Below are positions 26,802-35,249 of a stretch of 64,000 bases of DNA, piece by piece. Source of the stretch: an uncultured Alloprevotella sp. Its GTDB lineage: Bacteria > Bacteroidota > Bacteroidia > Bacteroidales > Bacteroidaceae. Positions within the stretch are counted from its first letter, which is position 1, and the number at the start of each line of letters is the position of its first letter. The stretch spans positions 1 through 64,000 of the forward strand of contig CALUOQ010000004.1 in assembly GCA_944322325.1 (NCBI GenBank). The letters run 5' to 3'. Under the pieces are notes generated by a model, which saw only the letters and a list, made by a program, of their open reading frames with translations, searched no databases and was not told where the DNA came from. Made by a program: the position numbers and the translations under genes.

Positions 26802-27248
26802 TCAGTCGTGACAGCCATGGTGCCGGTGCCGACGGGGACGGTCGGCGGGCCGGCGGGTGTCGTCACAGCAGATGTGCTCGTAATATCCGCGACAGTGTTC
26901 GTAGGCACAACGCCCCGGCCGGCAATCGTCGTGGCAGGGATGCCAGACGCAGCGGATCTCGCCGCGTCCGCCGCGTGCGTAGCGGCGCCCGCGGCGGCGG
27001 TCATCACGATCGTAGCGACCGCCACAACAAGTACTACGATAGGAAAAACAAGTACTACGATAGAATTTTCTATCGCTGCGTTCGTTTTCACGGGCGTAGC
27101 GATCGTTTTTACCCTCGTCGTAACGGTAGGGACAGTCGTCCAGACAGCAACGTCCGGCGGGCCGTCCGTCGTCCCGGCGGTCGGGAGGGGCGGCGGCAAA
27201 AGCCACACACGCAAGGGCAAGCAAGGCGCCCGTCAGCCATTTCTTCAT
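26802..27248 (-). CDS. Secreted Cys/Arg/His-rich protein with repeat-derived segment
   Basis: A 148-residue protein with a clear signal peptide (MKKWLTGALLALACVAFAAA), its own promoter (TACCTTTG at 27310-27303) and its own terminator, so it is a real gene despite odd composition. The mature part is dominated by Arg, Asp, Cys and His: CCLDDCPYRYDEG, then RRGRRYARGG, then a closely spaced series (CVWHPCHDDCRPGRCAYEHC) and a HRHHGCHD tail. The spacing suggests metal binding or disulfides. Residues about 55-75 (SDRKFYRSTCFSYRSTC) are encoded by palindromic repeat copy 3. I do not recognise a family. Confidence 0.7.
   Translation of the reverse strand: MKKWLTGALLALACVAFAAAPPDRRDDGRPAGRCCLDDCPYRYDEGKNDRYARENERSDRKFYRSTCFSYRSTCCGGRYDRDDRRRGRRYARGGRGEIRCVWHPCHDDCRPGRCAYEHCRGYYEHICCDDTRRPADRPRRHRHHGCHD
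27025..27086. repeat. Modular palindromic repeat, copy 3 (inside the Cys-rich gene)
   Basis: Two tandem ACAAGTACTACGATAG modules separated by a GAAAA spacer, followed by AATTTTCTATCGCTGCG. Translated in frame on the minus strand without a stop. Confidence 0.9.
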
Positions 27249-27302
27249 AGTCGGTCGTATTTGTCGGTTCGCCCGTCGTCGTAGCCGGCGACGGGATTAG
27301 GG

Positions 27303-27310
27303 CAAAGGTA
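27303..27310 (-). promoter_or_regulatory. TACCTTTG promoter box for the Cys-rich gene
   Basis: Exact TAnnTTTG, 55 bp before the start at 27248; this supports the gene being expressed. Confidence 0.75.
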
Positions 27311-27358
27311 GGACTTTATTTCCAAACCGTTACTTCCCGCGACATGAAAACTGCCCGG

Positions 27359-28219
27359 CTACGCCTCAGGGGCCCGAAATTCGGCACAAGCCCAACGGTC
27401 CTGCTCGCGCACGTGGTCGAAGACGAGGCCCAGCCGCTCAGCTTCGGCGCGTATCAGGCCGGTGTCCTCCACGTAGAAGCCGCTCATCAGCAGGCTCGCA
27501 CCGGGCGCCATGCAGGCCACGTAGCTGTGCATGTCTTCCAGCAGGATGTTGCGGTTGATGTTGGCGAGAATCAGGTCGAACGGCCCCTTGCCTGCAAGCG
27601 CGGCAGCGTCGCCCAGCTCCACGTCGATGCCGTCGAGGCTGTTGAGGGCGATATTTTCGAGCGAGTTAGTCACGCACCATTCGTCGTTGTCGATAGCCGT
27701 CACCCTCGCAGCACCGCGCATACGGGCCAGTATGGCCAGGATGCTCGTGCCGCAACCCATGTCGAGCACGGCTTTGCCCGCCACGTCGTGGGCCAGGATT
27801 TCGCTGATCATCTGGCTCGTGGTGGCGTGGTGGCCCGTGCCGAACGACATACGCGGGTCGATGGTGATGTCGTACTCGGCCGCAGGCACATTTTTATGGA
27901 ACGTACAGTGTACGACACAGCGGCCGTCGACAACGAGCGGCTCGAAAAAATTTCGTTCCCACTCTTCGTTCCAGTCTTTGTCTTCGGCCTCGGCGCTGTC
28001 GTAACTGATGGTCGTCTCCGGCAGGGGGAAAGCGGCGAGGGCCTCGCTGAGCGCCTCGGGCCGGTAGGCGTCGCGACGGATGTAGGCTTTGATGGGGTCG
28101 GCCTCGTCGTCGGGCCGCACGAAACTGTCGAAGCCGGCGTCGGCCAGCAGGGCCACCAGTACGTCGCCGGCAGTCTCGTCGGCCGGCGTCAGGCGGAATG
28201 TAAACTCAAGGTACTTCAT
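27359..28219 (-). CDS. prmA: Ribosomal protein L11 methyltransferase
   Basis: A 286-residue SAM-dependent methyltransferase that trimethylates ribosomal protein L11. The catalytic domain shows MSFGTGHHATT (the PrmA signature), the SAM loop VLDMGCGTSILAI and the FDLILANINRNIL motif IV. The N-terminal domain (about 1-100) matches the L11-binding region and includes NEEWERNFFEP. The frame extends to 28303, but the family start MKYLEFTFRL is at 28219, overlapping the upstream methyltransferase stop by 4 bp, so the two are coupled. Confidence 0.95.
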   Translation of the reverse strand: MKYLEFTFRLTPADETAGDVLVALLADAGFDSFVRPDDEADPIKAYIRRDAYRPEALSEALAAFPLPETTISYDSAEAEDKDWNEEWERNFFEPLVVDGRCVVHCTFHKNVPAAEYDITIDPRMSFGTGHHATTSQMISEILAHDVAGKAVLDMGCGTSILAILARMRGAARVTAIDNDEWCVTNSLENIALNSLDGIDVELGDAAALAGKGPFDLILANINRNILLEDMHSYVACMAPGASLLMSGFYVEDTGLIRAEAERLGLVFDHVREQDRWACAEFRAPEA

Positions 28220-29625
28220 CGGATATATTGGGGTTTGGGTGAATCGACGGGGAGCACCACTTCGGGCGCCGCGTCGGGGCCGTAGGTGCTGCGTATGCGC
28301 CACTCGGGCGGATAGAGGTTGTTGGCGCGCGTACCGAGGTGGTTGACAAAACCTAAGGCGCGGCCCTGGTAGGCCACAACGGTGTAGCCACGCCCCGCGA
28401 CGGGCGGCACGACGGCTTCGCGGCGCAGGTAGGCCACAGCTTCGGCGTAGCTGAGTTCTGCCACGGGGAAGGCGTCGGCTCGGCGCGCGGCGCTCAGGGC
28501 CAGCGCGTGGGCGGGCTGCAATTTGGGACCACGCATCTCGCCGACGGACACGCCGTTCACGAGGGTCGGGACCGCCCCGGCCACACGCTCCATGTCGTCG
28601 GCCAAGGCTGCGGGCAGCGCCGCAAAACCGTCGGGCCGCGCCACGAAACGGTAGTCGCCCGTCAGCCAGTCGCGGCAGGCCTTCGGGACGGGCTGCCCGG
28701 CACGGTGCGGCGTACGGATGCGCCGGCGCGAAGGGGCAGGAGTGTCGGCCGTCTTACGGAGCAAGGCCAGGAAGAAGCCTTCGCCGCGCGTGCGGTGAGG
28801 AAAGAAGTGATAAACCGGCAGGTCGCCGCCCGTAGTGTCGCCGGCAATGCCCCACGCGGAATCGACGGCGAGGGGTACAGGCTCGGCACCGAGTTCGCGG
28901 ATGATCCATCGGACGTTGTCCTCGTCCTCCAGGCGGTTGAACGTACAGGTGCTGTACACGAGATAACCGCCCGTACGCAACGCGGGCCATACGTCGGCGA
29001 CGATGGAACGCTGCCGCGTGGCACAGAGGGCCGGGCTCTCCGCCTGCCATTCGCCGACGGCGCCCGGATCCTTGCGGAACATGCCTTCGCCCGAACAGGG
29101 TACGTCGGCGGCGACCACGTCGAAGAAGTCCGTCAGCGGAGCGAAGTCGGCCGGATAGGCGGCAGTAACGCACACGGCCGGATGGCCCCACTTCTGCATA
29201 TTCTCGGCCAGCACAGCGGCTCGGGGGCGGAGCGGTTCGTTGGCCACGAGCAGACTGTCGTCCGGCAGGAGCGAGCGCCACAACGTACTCTTGCCCCCGG
29301 GCGCCGCACAGAGGTCGAGCACGCGGCGGGGCACTCCGTCCATGGCACGCAGGGCTTGCTCCACAAACATGGAGGCTGCCTCCTGCACGTAGTACGCCCC
29401 GGCGTGGAGCAGCGGGTCGAACGTAAACGCCGGCCGCCCGGCGAGATAATATCCGGCCGACGACCAGGGCACGGGCTGCGCCGCCCCTGCCGGTACCACG
29501 TTCCTCAGCGGATTGAGGCGGACACTGACGGGCGCGTCTTCGGCCAGGGCGGTCACGAGGCGCTCCGCCTCGGCGTCGCCCAACGTGGCTCGCATCGTTT
29601 CCAGAAAAGATTCAGGCAGATTCAT
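28216..29625 (-). CDS. RsmF-like rRNA (cytosine-C5) methyltransferase
   Basis: A 469-residue NOL1/NOP2/Sun family enzyme that methylates cytosine in rRNA (RsmF/YebU-like architecture). SAM loop LDLCAAPGGKSTLW (about 101), catalytic Cys in DVPCSGEGMFRKDP (about 175) and the second Cys in VYSTCTFNRLEDED (about 225). The C-terminal half has the PUA-like RNA-binding region, ending near YQGRALGFVNHLGTRANNLYP as in RsmF. Start taken at 29625 (MNLPESFLETMRATLG); the longer frame would begin upstream of the promoter box at 29669-29662. Overlaps prmA by 4 bp. Confidence 0.92.
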   Translation of the reverse strand: MNLPESFLETMRATLGDAEAERLVTALAEDAPVSVRLNPLRNVVPAGAAQPVPWSSAGYYLAGRPAFTFDPLLHAGAYYVQEAASMFVEQALRAMDGVPRRVLDLCAAPGGKSTLWRSLLPDDSLLVANEPLRPRAAVLAENMQKWGHPAVCVTAAYPADFAPLTDFFDVVAADVPCSGEGMFRKDPGAVGEWQAESPALCATRQRSIVADVWPALRTGGYLVYSTCTFNRLEDEDNVRWIIRELGAEPVPLAVDSAWGIAGDTTGGDLPVYHFFPHRTRGEGFFLALLRKTADTPAPSRRRIRTPHRAGQPVPKACRDWLTGDYRFVARPDGFAALPAALADDMERVAGAVPTLVNGVSVGEMRGPKLQPAHALALSAARRADAFPVAELSYAEAVAYLRREAVVPPVAGRGYTVVAYQGRALGFVNHLGTRANNLYPPEWRIRSTYGPDAAPEVVLPVDSPKPQYIR

Positions 29626-29661
29626 CGTTGTCGAAAACAGCCCCGACGGGACTTTCGCCTG

Positions 29662-29669
29662 CAAAGGTA
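29662..29669 (-). promoter_or_regulatory. TACCTTTG promoter box for the rsmF-like/prmA pair
   Basis: Exact TAnnTTTG, 37 bp before the chosen start, which it helps to decide. Confidence 0.75.
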
Positions 29670-29721
29670 GTGCAACCGGCGCACTCGGCCGGCCCTCCAG
29701 CGACCTTTTTCACCGGAGAAA

Positions 29722-29840
29722 AGCGAATTGATGGAGTAATGGGGCAAACAAAATCAATGAGGAAAATGAGTTTTCGCCCGCTTTTCTCCCTGCCCGTCAC
29801 GCCCGTTCATCCCGTCACTTCCTTCGTCTTTTTTCCCTCT
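29722..29840. repeat. Degenerate AATGAGG-type repeat, second location
   Basis: Units such as GATGGAGTAATGGGG and CAATGAGGAAAATGAG, then pyrimidine-rich counterparts (CCCGTTCATCCCGTC), resemble the block at 19640-19726. No gene lies here. Confidence 0.45.
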
Positions 29841-29842
29841 CC

Positions 29843-31972
29843 TCAAAAGCGATAGGCCAGGCGGAAAAGCAAATCGGCCTTTACGGGGGCGTCGATTTGC
29901 TGGGTTCCGGAACTGATGGTTGAGCGGTTGAAATATCCGGTCAGGCTGGCCCTGACACCTATGGCCCACCTTCGCACAGGCTCCCACTGCGCCAGAAGGG
30001 CACCGGCCGCCCCATGATAGTAACAGCGCAGGAAGCCGTAACTGTCGGCAAAGCTGGGCTGATACGCGGACAAGGCCGTAGCGTAATCATCGGTGAAGAA
30101 AAACGCTCCCATGGCGGCCAGGCGCCAACGGTCGGGGCGCCACGTGACGCGCCCGCTGCCCATGATGCCCCGCGACACGGCGCCCGTCTGCCGCCGCTCT
30201 ATGGCTCCGTCGACCGCGGCGGTCCACTGCCAGCGCTGCGCACCGCCCGCCACGGCCATGCGCAGCCGGTGCGTGGTCACGAACTCCATCAGGTTGTCGT
30301 AGCCCGCCACGTCGCGTTGCTTCGTCTTCATGCGGTAACGCAGGGTCCACGTCCGGCTGCGCCCCTGTTGCCAGGCAAACTCGCCCGACAGTTCCATGCC
30401 TTTCGACGGCTGCGACGCCCGGTACGTGGCCCAAGGGAAACGGAACCAGTCGGCGTAGACCGTGGCTTCCACGCCGCCGGGCAAACGGAAACTCGAACCG
30501 ACGAGCACGCCTTCCTCGTTGGCCGTACGGCTGCCCTCCTGCAACGTCTGTCCGGCCGGCGACGCGAAACGCACGGGCAGCTTGCGCCCCTCGACGCCCA
30601 GCGTCCAGTCCGGCAGCAGGCGGCACGTGGCGGTTCCGGCCAGCGCCACGTGACCGTCCTTGTCCGTCGCCGCTTCGCCACGGGCAGTCCATCGTCCCCA
30701 CCGGCCGCCGAAATAGGCCGACGCGCCGCCGGTCCATCGGCCGCGGAAATAGTAACGCGAATAAAGGGCGTCGCGCGGACAGAACGTGCGGTCGTAGGCC
30801 ACGCCCGCCGCAGCCAGCCCCACGCGCCAGTCGGGGCGCACGTACTCCACCGCCGCCCCACCCGCGCCCGCACCGAGGTTGCGGCGTTTCGTACGTTCGA
30901 GCGGCGTTCGATGGTAACCGTCGGTCTTGAGCGAAGTGACGCGCCCCTCGTCGTCGAGGTTGGCATCCATGCGCCGCCAGGAGCCGAAAACCGTCAGGCG
31001 CCAGCGCCGGAGGCTCCATGTCGTCGCTACGCCTTGAAACAGCTGGCTGCCGCTGGTGGAGAGCGTCGGGCTGAGGCGGGCGGACGGCGGGCGGAACGTG
31101 GTGACCGCGGCGGCCTTGTCCACCAGAAAGCGGTTACCAAGCAACAACCCCTCCCCCACGTCGACGCGAAAGTTACCCGCAATCAGGTCCTGGCAGCGCC
31201 GACCGGGACGGAAGCGCACGTAGTAGGCCCACTCGTCGTACGGGTAATTGCCATGGGAGGCAAAAGGCTCGCCGGCGTCCTTGTCGAGTTTCAGCCCGTA
31301 GTTCACCTCATCGCCGTAGCTGTACGTGAGGCGCAGGGAGTGGTTGAGCGCGTCGCCTACGTACTGGCGGTTGGGATAGCGGTCAAGCTCCTCAGCGCTA
31401 TGGCTGCGCTGGCCGGCCCGGCGGTAAAGGGGCACGCCGAGCAAGCCGCTCATGTCCCACCGCCCGGCGACGAGCCGGCGCGCGAGAGGAGGCCGCTTGG
31501 TTTCGGGACTGCCGCAATACACAAAAAGGGCGAGCCAGCGACGCGTACGGTAGTCCAACCGCGGCACGAGCTGGAGCTCGCCGAGCGAATAGTAGCCACC
31601 GACCCGCTCGCGGTAGGCCACGAGCGAGTCGGCCGTTGCGTCGTCGAGGAAAGGCAGGCGGGCCAGCGACGCGGCATCCGCCCGGTTCAGGTCCATCGGG
31701 GCGAGGTGCATCATGTAAAGCTGCTCCAGTTGGTCGTCTACAGCACTTTCGCCAAGCCCGGACGCGGCAGCGTCGAACGCATACTGCGCGGCAAACTCGT
31801 CCCACGTCGCCCCGTCCTGCGCCCGCAGCCCTCCGCCCGTCCAAGTCCCCGCCGCAAACAGGAAAGCCAGCATCAGCACAGCCCGAACCGCGCGACGGAC
31901 AAACACAACGAAAAAGGCCGCACGCCCAAGGCGCACGGCCGGAATACGGAGGTATGGGTCCGGACGGTTCAC
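29843..31972 (-). CDS. Helix-hairpin-helix domain outer-membrane protein
   Basis: A protein of up to 709 residues. After a signal peptide (VLMLAFLFAAGTWTGGGLRAQ) comes a ComEA-like helix-hairpin-helix region (LAPMDLNRADAASLARLPFL, about 90-145). The rest consists of alternating aromatic strands and ends in LAYRF, a typical outer-membrane beta-barrel C-terminus. The frame opens with a GTG at 31972 overlapping the previous TGA; a GTG at 31906 (MFVRRAVRAVLMLAFLF) would give a more normal signal peptide and is a good alternative. Last gene of the oxidoreductase operon, though no functional link is evident. Function unknown; such proteins are common in Bacteroidota. Confidence 0.8.
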   Translation of the reverse strand: MNRPDPYLRIPAVRLGRAAFFVVFVRRAVRAVLMLAFLFAAGTWTGGGLRAQDGATWDEFAAQYAFDAAASGLGESAVDDQLEQLYMMHLAPMDLNRADAASLARLPFLDDATADSLVAYRERVGGYYSLGELQLVPRLDYRTRRWLALFVYCGSPETKRPPLARRLVAGRWDMSGLLGVPLYRRAGQRSHSAEELDRYPNRQYVGDALNHSLRLTYSYGDEVNYGLKLDKDAGEPFASHGNYPYDEWAYYVRFRPGRRCQDLIAGNFRVDVGEGLLLGNRFLVDKAAAVTTFRPPSARLSPTLSTSGSQLFQGVATTWSLRRWRLTVFGSWRRMDANLDDEGRVTSLKTDGYHRTPLERTKRRNLGAGAGGAAVEYVRPDWRVGLAAAGVAYDRTFCPRDALYSRYYFRGRWTGGASAYFGGRWGRWTARGEAATDKDGHVALAGTATCRLLPDWTLGVEGRKLPVRFASPAGQTLQEGSRTANEEGVLVGSSFRLPGGVEATVYADWFRFPWATYRASQPSKGMELSGEFAWQQGRSRTWTLRYRMKTKQRDVAGYDNLMEFVTTHRLRMAVAGGAQRWQWTAAVDGAIERRQTGAVSRGIMGSGRVTWRPDRWRLAAMGAFFFTDDYATALSAYQPSFADSYGFLRCYYHGAAGALLAQWEPVRRWAIGVRASLTGYFNRSTISSGTQQIDAPVKADLLFRLAYRF

Positions 31973-32511
31973 AACTGCCGCACGAGTTCCATGCCCTTAA
32001 GTATGGCTTTCTCGTTCAGCGGCAGCAAGTCGTGATGGCGCTCGGGCAATGTCTTGCGCAGCGCCTGCATCACGTTGTCCACCGACACGATGGGGTGTAT
32101 CCGCAGTAGCGCGCCCAAGACAAACATGTTGAAACACTTCATCATCTTCAGTTCCGCCGCGGCGTCCATTGCGTCGATGCGCCAGCACGACACATCGGTG
32201 CGGGTGGGCGGTTCGCTGATGCCGAAACCGTCGAAAATAATCGTACCGCCGGGTTTGACTTTCGGCTCGAACTTGTCGAGTGAAGGCTGGTTGAGCAAGA
32301 TGGCCGTGTCGTAGCGGCTCAGGATAGGCGACGAGATGGGCGCGTCGCTGACGATAACCGTGACGTTGGCCGTGCCGCCACGCTGTTCCGGGCCGTAGGC
32401 AGGCATCCAGGTGACTTCCTTGTTTTCCATGAGCCCCGCATAGGCAAGGATTTTTCCCATAGAGAGCACGCCTTGTCCGCCAAAGCCCGATATGATAATC
32501 TCTTCTTTCAT
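31969..32511 (-). CDS. 2-oxoacid:ferredoxin oxidoreductase gamma subunit
   Basis: A 180-residue gamma (C) subunit. It begins IIISGFGGQGVLSMGKILAYAG, the hallmark glycine-rich loop of this family, and contains YGPEQRGGTANVTVIVSD. Together with the beta, alpha and ferredoxin subunits encoded upstream it should form an oxidoreductase that reversibly decarboxylates 2-oxoacids to acyl-CoA with ferredoxin as electron acceptor, in the cytoplasm. 18 bp after the beta-subunit gene. Length typical (180-190). Confidence 0.93.
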   Translation of the reverse strand: MKEEIIISGFGGQGVLSMGKILAYAGLMENKEVTWMPAYGPEQRGGTANVTVIVSDAPISSPILSRYDTAILLNQPSLDKFEPKVKPGGTIIFDGFGISEPPTRTDVSCWRIDAMDAAAELKMMKCFNMFVLGALLRIHPIVSVDNVMQALRKTLPERHHDLLPLNEKAILKGMELVRQL

Positions 32512-32529
32512 GATTCGCAGGGTTAAGGA

Positions 32530-33291
32530 TTACACGTCTTTCAGGTCGCCCGTGGGATAGTACGGGAACATGTGTTCCTCCATCCAGGCGTTGGCTTTTT
32601 CGGGCGACAGTTTCCAGCCCGAGGAGCAGGTCGACACGATTTCGACGAGGTTCGATCCGCGTCCCTGCATGGAGTTCTCGAAAGCGTGGCGTATGGCTTT
32701 CTTCGCCTTGCGGATGGCTGCGACGTTATGGACGCTTTGCCGCGTGACGTAGGCTGTGCCCTCGAGAGTCGCGGCGATGTCGGTGATGTGCAGGGGGTAG
32801 CCGTGCAAGTGCGCATCGCGGCCGTAGGGACACGTAGCGGTTTTCATGCCCATCAGGGTGGTAGGCGCCATCTGTCCGCCGGTCATGCCGTAAATCGCGT
32901 TGTTGATGAAAATAATCGTAATGTTCTCCCCGCGGTTCAGGGCGTGGATGGTCTCGCACGTACCGATGCAGGCCAGGTCGCCGTCGCCCTGATACGTGAA
33001 CACGAGGCGGTCGGGCCAAAGGCGCTTGCAGGCCGTGGCGAGCGCGGGAGCGCGTCCGTGGGCCGCTTCCTGCCAGTCGATGTCAATATATCGGTAGGCA
33101 AAAACGGCACAGCCTACGGGGCTGATGCCGATGGTGCGCTCGGTCATGTCCATCTCCTCGATGACCTCGGCAATGAGCTTATGTACGACGCCGTGCGAGC
33201 AGCCCGGGCAATAGTGCATGCCTACGTCGTTCATCAGCGTCGGTTTCCGGTAGACCAGGTTCTCCGGTTGTATGATTTCTTCACGTGTCAT
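32530..33291 (-). CDS. 2-oxoacid:ferredoxin oxidoreductase TPP-binding beta subunit
   Basis: A 253-residue thiamine-pyrophosphate subunit. The TPP/Mg motif is QGDGDLACIG followed by IIFINNAIYGMTGGQ. The N-terminus has HYCPGCSHG, with the Cys pair typical of VorA/KorB. The MTGGQMAPTTLMGMKTATCPYGR segment is also characteristic. It catalyses 2-oxoacid decarboxylation within the alpha/beta/gamma/ferredoxin complex. Separated from the alpha gene by the small membrane-protein gene at 33310. Confidence 0.93.
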   Translation of the reverse strand: MTREEIIQPENLVYRKPTLMNDVGMHYCPGCSHGVVHKLIAEVIEEMDMTERTIGISPVGCAVFAYRYIDIDWQEAAHGRAPALATACKRLWPDRLVFTYQGDGDLACIGTCETIHALNRGENITIIFINNAIYGMTGGQMAPTTLMGMKTATCPYGRDAHLHGYPLHITDIAATLEGTAYVTRQSVHNVAAIRKAKKAIRHAFENSMQGRGSNLVEIVSTCSSGWKLSPEKANAWMEEHMFPYYPTGDLKDV

Positions 33292-33309
33292 TTTTCGTGC
33301 AGGTTGGTT

Positions 33310-33606
33310 TCAGTCTTCGTCGTCGCCGTACCTGCGCCGCGGCTGTCGGTTGCGGGTATAGTCGAGGGTACGGATGACGACTTCTATCATTTTGATGGCC
33401 ACGGCCAGCATACCCATGCCGATGAACCACAAGCGGTTTTCCTCGCCGGGCAGGGCGTAGTAGAGCACTATCGTGGCGAGCGTGGCCACCATGAACGCCG
33501 AGTTGAGCCAGTTGCGCAACACCCGGTGTTCGGGGTCGCGGTATCGGCGGCGGGGCGGTTCCGTCGGGCCGGACGGGCGGGCCGGTTCGTTGTGCAGGTC
33601 CAGCAT
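33310..33606 (-). CDS. Small two-helix membrane protein within the oxidoreductase operon
   Basis: A 98-residue protein with a charged N-terminus (about 30 residues, Pro/Arg-rich), two hydrophobic helices (LNSAFMVATLATIVLYYAL and LWFIGMGMLAVAIKMIEVVI) and an Arg/Asp tail (RRRYGDDED). It overlaps the stop of the alpha-subunit gene by one base and ends 18 bp before the beta subunit, so it is tightly embedded in the operon. I recall a hypothetical gene in this position in related Bacteroidales. It might tether the complex to the membrane, but this is speculation from position only. Confidence 0.75.
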   Translation of the reverse strand: MLDLHNEPARPSGPTEPPRRRYRDPEHRVLRNWLNSAFMVATLATIVLYYALPGEENRLWFIGMGMLAVAIKMIEVVIRTLDYTRNRQPRRRYGDDED

Positions 33607-34700
33607 CAGGCGTTGACGAGTTTAGCGTTAAGGGCTTCGACGATTTCGTCCGGATCGGGCACGATGCCGCCCAGTCGGCCGAAGTGGGCCACGGGGACGC
33701 GCCCGTTAACGGCCAGACGTACGTCATAGACCATCTGTCCGGCATTGATTTCGACCACGAGCAGCCCCTTTACCTTCGTGGCCAGTTCGGCAAGCTCACG
33801 CTCGGGGAACGGCCAGAGCGTGATGGGCCGGAAAAGCCCCACTTTCAGCCCGTCGGCGCGGGCCATCTCCATGGCTTTCTGCGAAATGCGCGCGGCCGAC
33901 CCGAAAGCCACGATGGCATAGTCGGCATCGTCGAGGTCGACAGTCTGATAGCGCACCTCGCGTTCCCGGATCTCGCGGTACTTGGCCTGGAGGTGCAGGT
34001 TCTTCTGTTCCATGACGGAGGACTCCAGTTCGAGCGACGTGATGACGTTCGGACGCCGCGAGCGCAGTCCGTGACCGTTGGCGGCCCAGGGACACTCAGC
34101 CGCAATCTGCTCCTCAGTACGCCGGGGCTTGGCCGGCGGCAGCACGACGCGCTCCATCATCTGCCCGATGACGCCGTCGGAGAGAATCATGGCGGGGTTG
34201 CGGTAACGGAAAGCCAGCTCGAAAGCCAGGTCGACAAAGTCGGCCATCTCCTGTACGGAGGCGGGCGCCAGGACAATGACGTTGTAGTCGCCGTTGCCGC
34301 CACCGCGCGTCGCCTGGTTGTAGTCGCTCTGACTGGGCTGTATGGTGCCCAGTCCCGGGCCGCCGCGCTGCACGTTGACGATTAGGCCCGGAATCTCGGC
34401 TCCTGCCATGTAGCTGATGCCCTCCTGCATGAGGGCCACGCCGGGGCTCGACGACGAGGTCATGACGCGCTTGCCCGAGCCGCCCCCGCCGTAAAGCATG
34501 TTGATGGCTGCCACCTCGCTCTCGGCCTGGAGCACTACCATGCCGGTCGTCTCCCACGGCTTGAGCAGGGCCAGCGTCTCGAGCACTTCGGACTGCGGCG
34601 TGATGGGATAACCGAAATAGCCGTCGCAACCGCATCGGATGGCGGCGCGGGCTATCGCTTCGTTGCCCTTGAGCAACTGTACTTCGCTTGTTTCTGCCAT
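33606..34700 (-). CDS. vorB: 2-oxoacid:ferredoxin oxidoreductase alpha subunit (VorB type)
   Basis: A 364-residue alpha subunit. Starts AETSEVQLLKGNEAIARAAIRCGCDGYFGYPITPQSE, the classical PITPxSE motif of the pyrimidine domain, then TSSSSPGVALMQEGISYMAGAEIPG and domain II VAFGSAARISQKAM. It matches 3-methyl-2-oxobutanoate dehydrogenase subunit VorB annotations in Bacteroides, but specificity for branched-chain 2-oxoacids versus 2-oxoglutarate is not certain from sequence. Two bp after the ferredoxin gene. In these bacteria the reaction may run reductively, making 2-oxoacids from acyl-CoA. Confidence 0.9.
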   Translation of the reverse strand: MAETSEVQLLKGNEAIARAAIRCGCDGYFGYPITPQSEVLETLALLKPWETTGMVVLQAESEVAAINMLYGGGGSGKRVMTSSSSPGVALMQEGISYMAGAEIPGLIVNVQRGGPGLGTIQPSQSDYNQATRGGGNGDYNVIVLAPASVQEMADFVDLAFELAFRYRNPAMILSDGVIGQMMERVVLPPAKPRRTEEQIAAECPWAANGHGLRSRRPNVITSLELESSVMEQKNLHLQAKYREIREREVRYQTVDLDDADYAIVAFGSAARISQKAMEMARADGLKVGLFRPITLWPFPERELAELATKVKGLLVVEINAGQMVYDVRLAVNGRVPVAHFGRLGGIVPDPDEIVEALNAKLVNA

Positions 34701-34702
34701 GG

Positions 34703-34933
34703 TTAGTCTTCTTTTTTACGGTAAACGGTGATGCACCCGTCGGGGCACACGATGGCGCACGAGGCACAGCCGATACAGGCATCGGCGCCCGGCTGCTCCA
34801 TGTAGGGGTAGCCCTTGTGGTTGACCGCGCGGGCGGACAACGCCAACACGCCACACGGACACGCCAAGGCGCACAAGTTGCACCCCTTGCAGCGATCGGT
34901 GTCGATGACGACGGCTCCTCTCATCTTACTCAT
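34703..34933 (-). CDS. 4Fe-4S ferredoxin-type delta subunit
   Basis: A 76-residue protein with two complete cluster motifs, CKGCNLCALACPCGVL and CIGCASCAIVCPDG, plus the usual spacing between them. It carries electrons from the TPP subunit to free ferredoxin. Second gene of the operon, 13 bp downstream of the TPR gene; the alpha subunit starts 2 bp later. Matches VorD/KorD subunits in size. Confidence 0.93.
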   Translation of the reverse strand: MSKMRGAVVIDTDRCKGCNLCALACPCGVLALSARAVNHKGYPYMEQPGADACIGCASCAIVCPDGCITVYRKKED

Positions 34934-34946
34934 TATCGCAGTGTGA

Positions 34947-35222
34947 TTACTGGTTATACATATCTTTATTATAGAAAGCGAAGATGTCGTTCAACATGGC
35001 GCGCGCCTCGGCGGCCGGGCTTTCGGGGTCGAGGGCTTCAGCAGCCAGATAGCTGTTCACGGCGTCGGCCCACCGTCCCTGCTTGCGCAGCGCGTTGCCC
35101 CGCAGGTAATGGAGTTCGGCGTCGGCATTCGCCGTGGCCAGCGCGCAGTCAAGTTTGGCGAGCGCCTCGTCCGTGCGCCCGGCCGCTATGTCAAGACGGA
35201 TTTCCCGGTACTTCTTGCACAT
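34947..35222 (-). CDS. TPR-repeat protein heading the oxidoreductase operon
   Basis: A 91-residue protein with about two tetratricopeptide repeats (DEALAKLDCALATANADAEL and WADAVNSYLAAEALDPESP). The frame opens at 35240, but the promoter box TAACTTTG at 35249-35242 puts transcription start near 35235, so the ATG at 35222 (MCKKYREIRLDIA) is the probable start. No signal peptide. First gene of the operon encoding the ferredoxin, alpha, membrane protein, beta and gamma subunits. Likely a protein-protein interaction module; partner unknown. Confidence 0.82.
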   Translation of the reverse strand: MCKKYREIRLDIAAGRTDEALAKLDCALATANADAELHYLRGNALRKQGRWADAVNSYLAAEALDPESPAAEARAMLNDIFAFYNKDMYNQ

Positions 35223-35241
35223 ACACCTCACTTTGTGCATG

Positions 35242-35249
35242 CAAAGTTA
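35242..35249 (-). promoter_or_regulatory. TAACTTTG promoter box for the oxidoreductase operon
   Basis: Exact TAnnTTTG on the minus strand. It decides the start of the TPR gene and should drive the whole seven-gene run to 29843. Confidence 0.75.
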
